Positions 9,601 to 17,488 of a stretch of 46,164 nt of DNA are shown here, piece by piece; positions within the stretch are counted from its first letter, which is position 1, and each line of letters begins with the position of its first letter. The notes beneath the pieces are model-generated. The model searched no databases. It had not been told where the DNA came from and saw nothing but the letters and a program-made list of their open reading frames with translations. The translations under genes were made by a program, and so were the position numbers. The stretch comes from a bacterium 210820-DFI.6.37 (lineage in GTDB: Bacteria > Bacillota > Clostridia > Peptostreptococcales > Anaerovoracaceae): positions 1 to 46,164 of the forward strand of contig JAJCKG010000019.1 in assembly GCA_020558355.1 (NCBI GenBank), in the 5' to 3' direction.

Positions 9601-10661
9601 TAGAAATTCTTCATCTTTTCCGCCTGATCGCTGGTAATCAGGCCGTCTATAATCTCATCTAAATCGCCGTCCAGAAAGTAGTCCAGCTTGTAAATGGTAA
9701 CGCCGGTTCTGTGCTCCGAAACTCTTCCCTGCGGGAAGTTGTAGGTCCGGATCCGCTCACTTCGGTCACCGCTGCCTACCTGGCTCTTTCTCTGGGCAGA
9801 GATCTCATCGTTCTGCTCCTGCATTTTCAGATCATAAAGCCTTGCTTTCAGAACCTTAAAGGCTTTGTCTTTATTCTTGATCTGGGATTTTTCATCCTGA
9901 CAGGTTACCACAAGTCCGGTGGGCTCGTGAGTCAGTCTTACGGCTGAATCGGTTGTATTTACGCACTGACCGCCGTTTCCGGACGCCCGGTAAACGTCAA
10001 CGCGCACATCATTTGGGTTCAGATCGATTTCCACGTCGTCCACCTCCGGAAGCACGGCAACCGTGGCCGCGGAGGTATGAACTCTTCCGCTGGACTCTGT
10101 CTCCGGTACGCGCTGTACCCGGTGAGCGCCGCTTTCATATTTTAATCTGGAATAAGCGCCTTTTCCCTTGATAAGCATAACCGCTTCCTTAATGCCGCCA
10201 AGTCCGGTCTCGTTGATTTCCATCAGCTCAGTCTTCCAGCCTTTTCTTTCCGCATAGCGGCTGTACATTCTTAAAAGATCGCTTCCGAAAAGGGCCGCTT
10301 CATCGCCGCCTGCGCCTGCCCGGATCTCAAGGATTACGTTTTTATCGTCATTGGGGTCTTTTGGAAGCAGCAGAACCTTCAGATCTTCTTCCAGATTCCC
10401 GATTTTTTCTTCCAGCTCACCGATCTCCATTTTTGCCAGCTCGCGGATCTCCTCATCGCCCATTTCCAGCATTTCTTTCGCGTCGGCCATTTCGGTCTTT
10501 GCTTTTTTGTATTCCGTATATTTTTTTACAATAGGCTCCATTTCGCCCATTTCTTTCACATATTTCTGCCAGACCGGCTGATTGTTGATGATCTCCGGAT
10601 CTGAAACCTTCTGTGAAAGCTCATCGTATTTACCAACAATGAAGTCCAATTTATCAAACAT
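9600..10661 (-). CDS. prfA: Peptide chain release factor 1
   Basis: 353-residue class I release factor for UAA and UAG. The GGQ loop ([15 protein letters not shown], about residue 230) and the preceding [15 protein letters not shown] stretch are intact. Start at ATG 10661 with GGAG six bases upstream. The GGQ glutamine is the target of PrmC, encoded here about 31 kb away at 42064-42930 although the two genes are normally adjacent in clostridia. First gene of the five-gene operon ending with tyrS. Confidence 0.97.
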   Translation of the reverse strand: MFDKLDFIVGKYDELSQKVSDPEIINNQPVWQKYVKEMGEMEPIVKKYTEYKKAKTEMADAKEMLEMGDEEIRELAKMEIGELEEKIGNLEEDLKVLLLPKDPNDDKNVILEIRAGAGGDEAALFGSDLLRMYSRYAERKGWKTELMEINETGLGGIKEAVMLIKGKGAYSRLKYESGAHRVQRVPETESSGRVHTSAATVAVLPEVDDVEIDLNPNDVRVDVYRASGNGGQCVNTTDSAVRLTHEPTGLVVTCQDEKSQIKNKDKAFKVLKARLYDLKMQEQNDEISAQRKSQVGSGDRSERIRTYNFPQGRVSEHRTGVTIYKLDYFLDGDLDEIIDGLITSDQAEKMKNF

Positions 10662-10720
10662 AGTTAACTCCTGTTTTTCTGTATTTTCAGGCTTTTGCAG
10701 CCCCACTTTTTCAACTTAAT

Positions 10721-10726
10721 ATTATA
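10721..10726 (-). promoter_or_regulatory. -10 box of the prfA operon
   Basis: A perfect TATAAT on the minus strand lies about 60 bases before the prfA start. The -35 region falls in a T-rich run (10740-10749 read in reverse) and has no good hexamer, so only the -10 is supported. It would give the split-off half operon its own promoter. Confidence 0.5.
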
Positions 10727-10815
10727 GCATCTTCCGGGCAAAAAAAAAACCGGAAAGTATGAAAGTTTATAAGTTTATGGGGAAATACACGAATAAAGGC
10801 TCTTTTTTAAAGTTA

Positions 10816-10838
10816 AGCCCCCGCATTAAGCAGGGGCT
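10816..10838 (-). terminator. Probable terminator after the YfcC-type transporter
   Basis: Nine-pair stem with one mismatch (10816-10824 with 10830-10838) and a five-base loop, 36 bases after the minus-strand stop. The following minus-strand sequence TTAACTTT is a weak U-tract. Confidence 0.55.
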
Positions 10839-10874
10839 CACAGCTTTCCAGGATTATCACCCGCACTGGTGGCC

Positions 10875-12395
10875 TTAATATCCTATCGCCACAGCAGTGA
10901 CCATAAACACGGTTCCTATAACAAACAACCCGGCTTCCATCTTCCAGGCAAACTTGACCCACTTTACAAAGTCGATCTTTACGATACCCAGATAAGCCAT
11001 CAAAAGCGCTGAAGTAGGATTGATCATATTGCAGAATCCATCTCCCATCTGAAAAGCGAGACAGGACGTCTGTCTGGATACGCCCAGCAGATCCGCCAGT
11101 GGCGCCATAATCGGCATGGAAATCGCTGCCTGAGCAGGTCCTGAGCATACCAGGAAGGTAAACAGGGACTGGAACAGATACATTCCCCAGGCGGCAAAGA
11201 TGCTTGGAATGCCTGATAACCCTTCCCCGCCGTAGTGGAGGATCGTGTTAAGCACGCTTGGCTCAGAGTTGTCTACGCCGCCCAGAATCAAGGTCAGCCC
11301 TTTTGCCAGAGCAAGGATCATAACAACCGGAACCATGTCGGAAACACCTTGTTTGAACGCGTCGGCAATATCGTTGATCCGCATGCCGTTTAATTTAAAG
11401 ATTACACCTACAATACCACAGGCAATGCCCATGCCAAGGAACTGAGCGGAAATCTGCGGAATGTACCATCCGTTCTTTATGATTCCCCAGAAAATCCAGA
11501 CGAAAAAGGCCACAAAGACCAGCATAACAACCGCGTGGCCCTTTGTAAAACTGCTGTCCGCCACTTCATTTTGCTCTGCCGTTTCTCTGAAATATCTCTG
11601 ATCCGTATCATAAGTAAGCGCCAGTTCCGGATTCTTCTTGAATTTTTTAACTCTCCAGGCGATGTAAAGGAATAGCAGCACTTCCACCACCAGATACAGC
11701 GTAATTCTCAGCGCGGCGCCGGACATAAGCGGCACGCCCGCGATTCCCTGAGCAATCAGCAGAGTAAACGGGTTCATCCAGGATGTGGCAAAGCCAATCA
11801 TCATGGAGGAGTACACCGTCAACATTACGGTGATGCCGTCATAGCCCAGCCGGATCATCAGAGGCATCAAAATCATAGCAAATGGTATCAGCTCTTCACC
11901 CAGACCCAGGACCGCGCCGCCCAGAGAGAACAGCAGCATAATAATTGGTATCAGAATAAAATCCTTTCCGTTCATTTTTCGAAGCACGCTTCCCAGGCCG
12001 TTATCGATAGCTCCGGTCCGGATCAATATGGCGAAAGCGCCTCCTATAATCAGGATAAAGGCGATCATTCCGGCGGTACCATCCAGACCGCCGTTTACAA
12101 ATCCGTTGTGCATCGTGTTCAGAAGGCCAGTATCTTCTGTTTCATAATAATCGGTAAAAATCTTCCCTTTTAAATATTTCGGCGACCCGTCCTCATTCAG
12201 CACATATTGAAAGCTTTCCGGGTCCACTAAGGTTCTTGTCTTTTCTTGCCCGTTTTCCATGTAGGTTTCTTCCTGTACATCGAAATATCCTGCCGGAACA
12301 ATATAGGTCACACAAAAGGCCGCAATGATGAGAACAAACAGAACGATATACGCGTCCGGCGCGTTAAATTTTCTTTTCTTTTTTACTTTTTCCAT
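10875..12395 (-). CDS. YfcC/DcuC-like membrane transporter
   Basis: 506-residue polytopic membrane protein with about 12 hydrophobic segments, matching the YfcC family (C4-dicarboxylate/basic amino acid carrier superfamily). A short basic N-terminus leads into helix 1 at about 14-35, then a long extracytoplasmic loop (about 38-95) typical of YfcC. Glycine-rich re-entrant stretches (FSLGGAVLGLGEELIPFAM) are characteristic. Its start overlaps the preceding membrane-protein gene by 13 bases. Third gene of the operon behind the sigma-54 promoter at 15003-15017, so it probably imports the amidohydrolase substrate or exports a product. The actual substrate is not readable. Confidence 0.82.
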   Translation of the reverse strand: MEKVKKKRKFNAPDAYIVLFVLIIAAFCVTYIVPAGYFDVQEETYMENGQEKTRTLVDPESFQYVLNEDGSPKYLKGKIFTDYYETEDTGLLNTMHNGFVNGGLDGTAGMIAFILIIGGAFAILIRTGAIDNGLGSVLRKMNGKDFILIPIIMLLFSLGGAVLGLGEELIPFAMILMPLMIRLGYDGITVMLTVYSSMMIGFATSWMNPFTLLIAQGIAGVPLMSGAALRITLYLVVEVLLFLYIAWRVKKFKKNPELALTYDTDQRYFRETAEQNEVADSSFTKGHAVVMLVFVAFFVWIFWGIIKNGWYIPQISAQFLGMGIACGIVGVIFKLNGMRINDIADAFKQGVSDMVPVVMILALAKGLTLILGGVDNSEPSVLNTILHYGGEGLSGIPSIFAAWGMYLFQSLFTFLVCSGPAQAAISMPIMAPLADLLGVSRQTSCLAFQMGDGFCNMINPTSALLMAYLGIVKIDFVKWVKFAWKMEAGLFVIGTVFMVTAVAIGY

Positions 12396-13222
12396 TCCTT
12401 TCTACCTTCCTCTGTCTTTTTTAAAAAATAACGTATCAGTAATAGATTAATCCCTGTTATAATCAAGGTCGCCGCCAGCTCTGTCCCTGTAATAACACTT
12501 ATGGCGCGGCTTACGCTCTGGGCCATTACCCTCTCAATGCCGCCCAGCCCGCTGATCATGATTTTTTTCAGCGCCGCTGAAAAATCATTTTCAAAGAAGT
12601 ACAGCAGGACGAATACAAAAATTCCCGCCAACGTCTTGTATCGGGCAAAACAGTTCAAATGAGAAGCCGCGGCCGCGGTATAGGTAATGCTGATCAGTAC
12701 AATTGCCTGAAACAGCAAGGATATGACGGAAAATCCCAGAAATATACCGGTTCCCAGATTTTCGCTGATAAAGCCGCTTGCCGCCTGGATGGACTCTGTC
12801 CGTACCGCCTCTTCCGGCATCCTTTTCAGAATCGTCACATGAGCAAAGAAAATTGCCGCGATAACTATGACCAGAGCCAATAGCCAGGCTATGGCTTCTC
12901 CCATTCTTGCCAAAAGGAACCGCCAGGAGGAAAATTGATTGTCATTTTGGCACTCCGCATCTGACTCATGACAAAAAATCCTGTAATGAAAGGATTTGAA
13001 CATGGCCCAGCTATAGAACACCACTGAGGCCATGACGCTGAGAAGAATAACTCCTCCGGCAACGGAAATCACGCTGCTTTTCTTTAGCAGCACCTCCGCG
13101 ATCAGCGCGGCCGGTGCCGCTGCCAAAGAATAAAACATCCGTACAAACCAGTCTCTGCTCCGGGCGCTTTTCTGGGCCGTCGCCCGCGGAAGCCTTTCGG
13201 CTTTCTTAACTCTCGCTTTCAT
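12383..13222 (-). CDS. Unknown integral membrane protein of the sigma-54 operon
   Basis: 279 residues from ATG 13222 (GAGA six bases upstream); a TTG ten codons earlier is less likely. A basic N-terminus (about 1-25) is followed by roughly six hydrophobic segments: near 28-45, 52-75, 105-130, 150-175, 185-205 and 245-265. A cysteine-containing loop (CHESDAECQ) lies between helices 2 and 3. I recognise no family. It overlaps the upstream amidohydrolase gene by 17 bases and the downstream YfcC gene by 13, so translation of all three is probably coupled. It may be an accessory subunit of the transporter or a membrane sensor; neither is shown by sequence. Confidence 0.75.
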   Translation of the reverse strand: MKARVKKAERLPRATAQKSARSRDWFVRMFYSLAAAPAALIAEVLLKKSSVISVAGGVILLSVMASVVFYSWAMFKSFHYRIFCHESDAECQNDNQFSSWRFLLARMGEAIAWLLALVIVIAAIFFAHVTILKRMPEEAVRTESIQAASGFISENLGTGIFLGFSVISLLFQAIVLISITYTAAAASHLNCFARYKTLAGIFVFVLLYFFENDFSAALKKIMISGLGGIERVMAQSVSRAISVITGTELAATLIITGINLLLIRYFLKKTEEGRKEWKK

Positions 13223-14912
13223 CGCTTTTCTCGTATACTTTTTCTCCGCCAAAGTAGGTTTCCATTACTGTGATATACTCCAGATCCACCGGATCCACCT
13301 CATACGGGTTCTTGTCCAAAACAATAAAGTCCGCGTACTTTCCCGTTTCAAGACTTCCGATCTCCTGATCCAAAAATTTCGCGTAAGCCGCATTGATGGT
13401 GAAAGAACGGATCATTTCCGTAAGGCTTACCCTTTCCTCCTTGTCCAGCAGGTACCTTTCATCATCCATATCTTCAATATCTTCCACACCATAGCTCTTT
13501 GCGTTAAACAGGTTTCTGGTCACGCCAGCCTCGATGGCGTGGAATGGATTTGGCTCCGGCGTCACCGGAAAGTCTGAGGAGCTTACGATTTTTATGCCGT
13601 TTTTCACGAACCGGTTCAGTGGATACTCCCGTTCCGCCCGCTGTTTACCCAAAAGCTTTGTCTCAAGAGGAAACATTACCGGAGATTTAAAATGCCAGTA
13701 AACCTGAACGTTTGCCACAATATTCATGGCCTTCATTCTGTCGATATCCGCATCGGACACCAGCTGCAGGTGGGTAAGAGTGTTCCGGTAATCGCCTTCC
13801 GGAAGATTTTTCAGGGCAGCTTCCATTGCGTCCAGGGCGTCATGAGTGGCTCCATCTCCGATGGAATGGCAGTGTATCTGAAATCCATGCTCCATAGCTT
13901 TCTGAAAGGCGACTGCCAGCTTTTCCTTTTCCCAAAACAGATTTCCTGTAAAATCAGGGCCTTTTCCGGCTTCCTCCGTATAAGGCCGCAGCAGGTACCC
14001 GTCCAGCCCTTCCACGACTCCATCCAGGAAAAACTTGGCGGTAGTCAGATCCATCAGCGGGCTTTTCACCTTTTTTCTGGTAGCTTCCATTTCTTCAAAC
14101 TGCTCGTCCAGATCCCCCAACGCGTCAATGTCCCTTGCGCCGTGTACCCGCAGCTTCAGCTCTCCCCGGTCCTCCAGGACTTTAAACGCGTGAAACAGGG
14201 TAGTTCTCGGCTCCACGGTTCCAGGCGGCCGCAGGGCGAAGATGGAGGTATATCCGTTCTTCAGCAGGATCTCCTGAAACCATTTCATCGCCTGATAGTT
14301 TTCTTCTTCTGTGAATTCCTGATACGGGACAAAGCCTCTGGCTTCATTGCGGATAATTCCCCAGAGCTCTCCTGTCTCAGGGTTCAGCTGGATCTCACCG
14401 CCCGGCGGGCATTCCCGGTCCGGCGTAATATCATATTTTTTCAGGGCCGCTGTGTTCATCCACATACAATTGCCGCCGAAGTCGGACAGGATCACCGGCT
14501 TTTCCGGGGAAATCTCATCCAGCCGTTCCTTTTTCGGGCCTATAACGCCTTCAATCCCATGAAACAGGCTGGTATTAAATCCCCTTCCGTAGTACATTTC
14601 CTTTTCCGGATGAGCCTGTACATGTTCCCGGATTTTGTCCATAATCTCTTCTTCTGATAAGGCCGGATATAGATCGATGTTGAAGAGCGTATCATAGGCC
14701 AGACCCGGAGCGTGCGTGTGGGATTCTGAAAACCCCGGAAAAACCGTTCGTCCTCCCAGATCTGTCCTCTGATCCGCTTCATAAGCCAGAGCCTCTTCAT
14801 CGGTTCCAAGAAACAGAATCTCCGAGTCTTTGACTACCATTGCTTCATATATGGAATCGCGCTTATCCATTGTATGGATCCTTCCATTAAAAAACACCTT
14901 ACAATTTTTCAT
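13206..14912 (-). CDS. Amidohydrolase (Amidohydro_3, YtcJ-like)
   Basis: 568-residue cytoplasmic metal-dependent hydrolase. The first metal motif HTH is at 65-67 (FSESHTHAPG). Further likely ligands are in FQIHCHSIGDGATHDA and TLTHLQLVSD, and the catalytic aspartate is in SSDFPVTP. The C-terminal segment GSLETGKYADFIVLDKNP is typical of the amidohydrolase beta-sandwich. GGAGG is four bases upstream of ATG 14912. First gene of the operon preceded by a -24/-12 promoter. YtcJ-like enzymes hydrolyse amide or cyclic amide bonds, but the substrate here is unknown. No signal peptide is present, so the substrate must be imported, plausibly by the YfcC protein. Confidence 0.88.
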   Translation of the reverse strand: MKNCKVFFNGRIHTMDKRDSIYEAMVVKDSEILFLGTDEEALAYEADQRTDLGGRTVFPGFSESHTHAPGLAYDTLFNIDLYPALSEEEIMDKIREHVQAHPEKEMYYGRGFNTSLFHGIEGVIGPKKERLDEISPEKPVILSDFGGNCMWMNTAALKKYDITPDRECPPGGEIQLNPETGELWGIIRNEARGFVPYQEFTEEENYQAMKWFQEILLKNGYTSIFALRPPGTVEPRTTLFHAFKVLEDRGELKLRVHGARDIDALGDLDEQFEEMEATRKKVKSPLMDLTTAKFFLDGVVEGLDGYLLRPYTEEAGKGPDFTGNLFWEKEKLAVAFQKAMEHGFQIHCHSIGDGATHDALDAMEAALKNLPEGDYRNTLTHLQLVSDADIDRMKAMNIVANVQVYWHFKSPVMFPLETKLLGKQRAEREYPLNRFVKNGIKIVSSSDFPVTPEPNPFHAIEAGVTRNLFNAKSYGVEDIEDMDDERYLLDKEERVSLTEMIRSFTINAAYAKFLDQEIGSLETGKYADFIVLDKNPYEVDPVDLEYITVMETYFGGEKVYEKSDESES

Positions 14913-15002
14913 TTTGCCTCCTTCTTACTATATGTCTTTGCTTTTCTGCTTCGGCCGCCGGAAACAGCAGCCGGATATATTGGAATTCCATCTATATTTA
15001 AA

Positions 15003-15017
15003 GCAATAATCATGCCA
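15003..15017 (-). promoter_or_regulatory. Sigma-54 (-24/-12) promoter of the amidohydrolase operon
   Basis: On the minus strand the sequence reads TGGCATGATTATTGC: GG, ten bases, GC, matching the sigma-54 consensus TGGCAC-N5-TTGC at nearly every conserved base. It lies about 90 bases before the amidohydrolase ATG and directly opposite the gene for a GAFTGA-containing activator. Confidence 0.88.
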
Positions 15018-15036
15018 CATTTTCCCCGCCTTTTCA

Positions 15037-15062
15037 CAGCTTGATTGCCTGCGGAAAAGCTG
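15037..15062. promoter_or_regulatory. Candidate activator-binding inverted repeat
   Basis: CAGCTT (15037-15042) and AAGCTG (15057-15062) form a perfect six-base inverted repeat with a 14-base spacer, centred about 32 bases upstream of the -24 element. It is closer than typical sigma-54 enhancers and also precedes the activator gene, so it may serve autoregulation. Confidence 0.35.
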
Positions 15063-15101
15063 ATAAGATGATACTATATCTTGTGATTGGAGGTCGAAAC
15101 C

Positions 15102-16733
15102 ATGAGTGATCCATCAAAACCATTTGGGACTATGATTGCCGCGTTAGCAAAAGAAATCGCGGATCAGATTTCTGAAACGGTCGATGTGGAAAAGCTGTCT
15201 ACTGACAGAAAATATCTCATTGATCTGGCAGAAAACTTTCTGACTCCTACGGTTGTCCGGACCGCAAAGGCCTTCGACCAGGAAGACATCATTCTCCAGA
15301 TTTATTTTCAGATTTCGCCCGACGCGACTCCTCAACTGAGCGCCGACGAATTCTGCGCCGGAGTATGTATTGAAAATATCGGTTCCTGGAAAATCCGTGA
15401 ACACAATCTGACCCATATCAAAGATATCATTGAAGAAAACAAATTCTTTAAATGGTGGTATTTCGAATGCATCCGAATGAATGTGGCCGGATGGACCCGG
15501 GTTTATTTTGACCCCTATCTGGAACTGGATGTCATCACCTACAGCACCCCTGTCTGGAGCAGATCAGGGACCTTTATCGGAGTGCTTGGCGCGGATGTGG
15601 ATTACAACGAATTCACTTCCAGAATCAACCGCAGGCTCGTAGAAAATATCCGTGAGGATATCGAAACCCTGAAAAAAGAGCATGAGTCCATGGGAAATCT
15701 GACTGCCCTGGACGAGCAGTATCTCAACGTGAATACTGGGAAATTTATCAGCAACGCAACGATTCTCAACCAGACAAGCTCTCACAGCGATAAGATGAAA
15801 GCGGTTATGGAGCTGGTCAAACGCGCCGCCATCAGCGACGCGACTGTTATGCTCCAGGGAGAAACCGGTTCGGGAAAGGACTTTATCGCCAGGAGCATTC
15901 ACGAGCATTCCTCCCGCGCGGAAAAGCCCTTTATCAATGTAAACTGCGGAGCTTTGACGGAAAGTCTGATTGAAGCGGAGCTGTTCGGATATGGAAAAGG
16001 CGCCTTTACCGGCGCTAAGGCCAACGGAAGCGCCGGATATTTTGAAGCGGCTGACGGAGGGACGATCTTGCTCAATGAAATTGGAGACCTGCCTCTTCAT
16101 CTTCAGGTAAAGCTGCTGAATATCATTCAGGATAAAGAAGTAACTCGGATCGGGGAAACAGCGAAACGAAAGACCGATTTCCGCCTCATCGTTGCCAGCA
16201 ATAAGAATCTGTCAGAGATGGTAAAAGCGGGAACATTCCGTGAGGACCTCTATTACCGCGTCAATGTGCTGTCCATTTATATCCCTCCACTGAGAGAACG
16301 GGATGTTGACATTTTCCCGCTGATTACCACCTTCTTAAGCAGAAATACAAAGAAATACGCAGTTAATCGCAAGCTATCTGTAGACCTTGTAAACCTCTTT
16401 ACAAAATACAGCTGGCCGGGGAATATACGGGAGCTGGAAAATATCATTGAGCGCCTTGTTCTCACCAGCAGTAAGGAAGTCATCGATATTCCGGATCTGC
16501 CTCAGGAATTTCTGGAAAAGATCCGCAGCGAAAAGCTTTTGAACACCTCTCAGGACGGAGAAGCTCCGGAGCGTACCAATCTTTTAAAGCTGCAAAAGGA
16601 AGACGCGGAGGCCCAGCTGATTATCGAAACATACAAAGAGCTGGGAAGCTCCTATAAAGTAGCGGAAGCTCTGGGAATCAGCCAGACCCAGGCTTATAAA
16701 AAAATTCAGAAATATGTTTTTCTAAAAAAATAA
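15102..16733 (+). CDS. Sigma-54-dependent transcriptional activator with Cache-like sensor region
   Basis: 543 residues from ATG 15102 with GGAGG eight bases upstream. Residues about 20-175 form a sensor region whose end (YSTPVWSRSGTFIGVLGADVDYNEF, split by the usual small-molecule Cache pattern) resembles Cache/PAS-like domains, yet no membrane segment flanks it. The AAA+ domain spans about 225-465: Walker A GETGSGKD at 253-260, the sigma-54 contact loop GAFTGA at 300-305, and an arginine-rich segment ending YSWPGNIRELEN. A Fis-type helix-turn-helix ends the protein (VAEALGISQTQAYKKI). It should activate the facing minus-strand operon through the -24/-12 promoter. A cytoplasmic ligand, possibly the amidohydrolase substrate, is inferred. 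Confidence 0.93.
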   Translation: MSDPSKPFGTMIAALAKEIADQISETVDVEKLSTDRKYLIDLAENFLTPTVVRTAKAFDQEDIILQIYFQISPDATPQLSADEFCAGVCIENIGSWKIREHNLTHIKDIIEENKFFKWWYFECIRMNVAGWTRVYFDPYLELDVITYSTPVWSRSGTFIGVLGADVDYNEFTSRINRRLVENIREDIETLKKEHESMGNLTALDEQYLNVNTGKFISNATILNQTSSHSDKMKAVMELVKRAAISDATVMLQGETGSGKDFIARSIHEHSSRAEKPFINVNCGALTESLIEAELFGYGKGAFTGAKANGSAGYFEAADGGTILLNEIGDLPLHLQVKLLNIIQDKEVTRIGETAKRKTDFRLIVASNKNLSEMVKAGTFREDLYYRVNVLSIYIPPLRERDVDIFPLITTFLSRNTKKYAVNRKLSVDLVNLFTKYSWPGNIRELENIIERLVLTSSKEVIDIPDLPQEFLEKIRSEKLLNTSQDGEAPERTNLLKLQKEDAEAQLIIETYKELGSSYKVAEALGISQTQAYKKIQKYVFLKK

Positions 16734-16745
16734 AAAATTATTAAA

Positions 16746-16778
16746 GTCCGGAACAAGTTTTTTTATACTTATCCGGAC
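16746..16778 (+). terminator. Terminator of the sigma-54 activator gene
   Basis: GTCCGGA (16746-16752) and TCCGGAC (16772-16778) pair around a T-rich loop and are followed by CTTATTTTTAAG, shortly after the stop at 16733. Confidence 0.65.
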
Positions 16779-16828
16779 CTTATTTTTAAGTTGGTTTAAG
16801 TTTTTTTGTACTTACTTGGATCGTTTAC

Positions 16829-16935
16829 TGCCAGCCATTATATCAGATTTACATATTCTCTTTTTTAGCCCCAACTCCGCTTTCATCTGATAATAATCCC
16901 GCAGGCCCAGCATAACCGTGCCGCCACATCTATTT
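16829..16935 (-). pseudogene. Collapsed toxin-antitoxin remnant (antitoxin fragment fused to toxin 3' end)
   Basis: About 40 bases (from CCAGCCATTATATCAG onward) match the 3' end of the intact RelE/ParE toxin gene at 24911-24950, including the codons for KREYVNLI and the stop. Immediately adjoining is about 65 bases matching the middle of the intact Phd/YefM antitoxin gene (GLRDYYQMKAEL here, GLQDYYQMKAEL at 25340-25400). About 400 bases between them have been lost, so neither product can be made. Confidence 0.75.
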
Positions 16936-16997
16936 CATAGCTGAAAAGCCATTCCAACCGCAAGCCGTAAATTGCGGTCAAGAACTGGGAAAGTTGA

Positions 16998-17147
16998 ATA
17001 TTTGCTGATTGGAACGCTCTGGATGACGAATGTGTATCGCCGGAACGTTTTCTGTTTGAAACTTCCGATTTTTCCCAGGTAATGAGCCGAGAAAGCAAAC
17101 CGGCTAAACAGAATGGCTTTGGAGGTGTGAATAATTTTGATGCTTGA
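16998..17147 (+). pseudogene. Orphan 3' coding remnant of unknown gene
   Basis: A 49-codon open stretch after an in-frame TGA reads like protein (ADWNALDDECVSPERFLFE near its start, GFGGVNNFDA at its end). Its stop codon runs straight into a strong hairpin at 17146-17168. It has no start codon or ribosome binding site and I do not recognise the family. It looks like the tail of a gene whose front was deleted. Confidence 0.35.
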
Positions 17148-17168
17148 TTCTTGCAAAACGCAAGAATC
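17146..17168 (+). terminator. Hairpin terminator after the orphan remnant
   Basis: Perfect nine-base arms (17146-17154 and 17160-17168) with an AAAAC loop, followed by a T-containing stretch (ACTTGGATTTTG). It separates older read-through from the cassette promoter. Confidence 0.55.
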
Positions 17169-17177
17169 ACTTGGATT

Positions 17178-17206
17178 TTGATACATTTCATACTAAACTA
17201 TATTCA
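17178..17206 (+). promoter_or_regulatory. Promoter of the XRE-M48-TerB-glycine-rich cassette
   Basis: TTGATA (17178-17183) and TATTCA (17201-17206) are 17 bases apart, giving a start near 17213 and a leader of about 33 bases before the XRE ATG. Confidence 0.5.
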
Positions 17207-17245
17207 TAGGATTTTGTACTTACTGTGCAGAAACGGAGGTTGTAT

Positions 17246-17464
17246 ATGGCTGTCAGTTATAAGAAACTTTGGAAAATGATGATAGATAAAAATATGAACA
17301 AAACAGAACTAACACATCTTGCTGGAATAAGCACAAACGCAATGGCAAAACTCGGCAGAAACGAGGATGTCAGAGTAAATATATTAGAAAAGCTCTGTAC
17401 ATCCCTTGATTGCAACTTAGATGATATTGTAGATTTTGTACCTGAAACAAAGGACAATCACTAA
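17246..17464 (+). CDS. Small XRE/Cro-C1 family regulator
   Basis: 72-residue DNA-binding protein, essentially one HTH domain. The ATG at 17246 has GGAGG six bases upstream; a GTG at 17225 lacks a site. The helix pair is visible in KTELTHLAGISTNAMAKLGRNEDV, read in two parts, followed by the usual LEKLCTSLDCNLDDIVDF. This compact form (HTH_26-like) is common in mobile elements and toxin-antitoxin or phage regulators. It lies 24 bases before the M48 gene, with a sigma-A promoter ahead, and probably controls the whole four-gene cassette. Confidence 0.85.
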   Translation: MAVSYKKLWKMMIDKNMNKTELTHLAGISTNAMAKLGRNEDVRVNILEKLCTSLDCNLDDIVDFVPETKDNH

Positions 17465-17488
17465 ATCTGTAGAAAGGAAGGGACGAAA

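Larger units (their letters stand above)
16804..17224. repeat. 13-base direct repeat framing the TA remnant and an ORF remnant
   Basis: TTTTGTACTTACT occurs at 16804-16816 and again at 17212-17224, in the same orientation 408 bases apart. The second copy lies between the cassette promoter and the XRE gene. It could mark a past insertion boundary. Confidence 0.4.

Noticed and set aside
10731..10757. Inverted repeat TTCCGG/CCGGAA around an A10 run upstream of prfA
   Set aside because: Only six base pairs with a homopolymer loop; in neither direction does a T-tract follow. It overlaps the prfA promoter and is not convincing as a terminator.
16883..17191. 102-codon minus-strand frame upstream of the XRE gene
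   Set aside because: It runs out of frame through the antitoxin remnant and across the hairpin at 17146-17168; the translation is cysteine-rich without pattern and there is no ribosome binding site.
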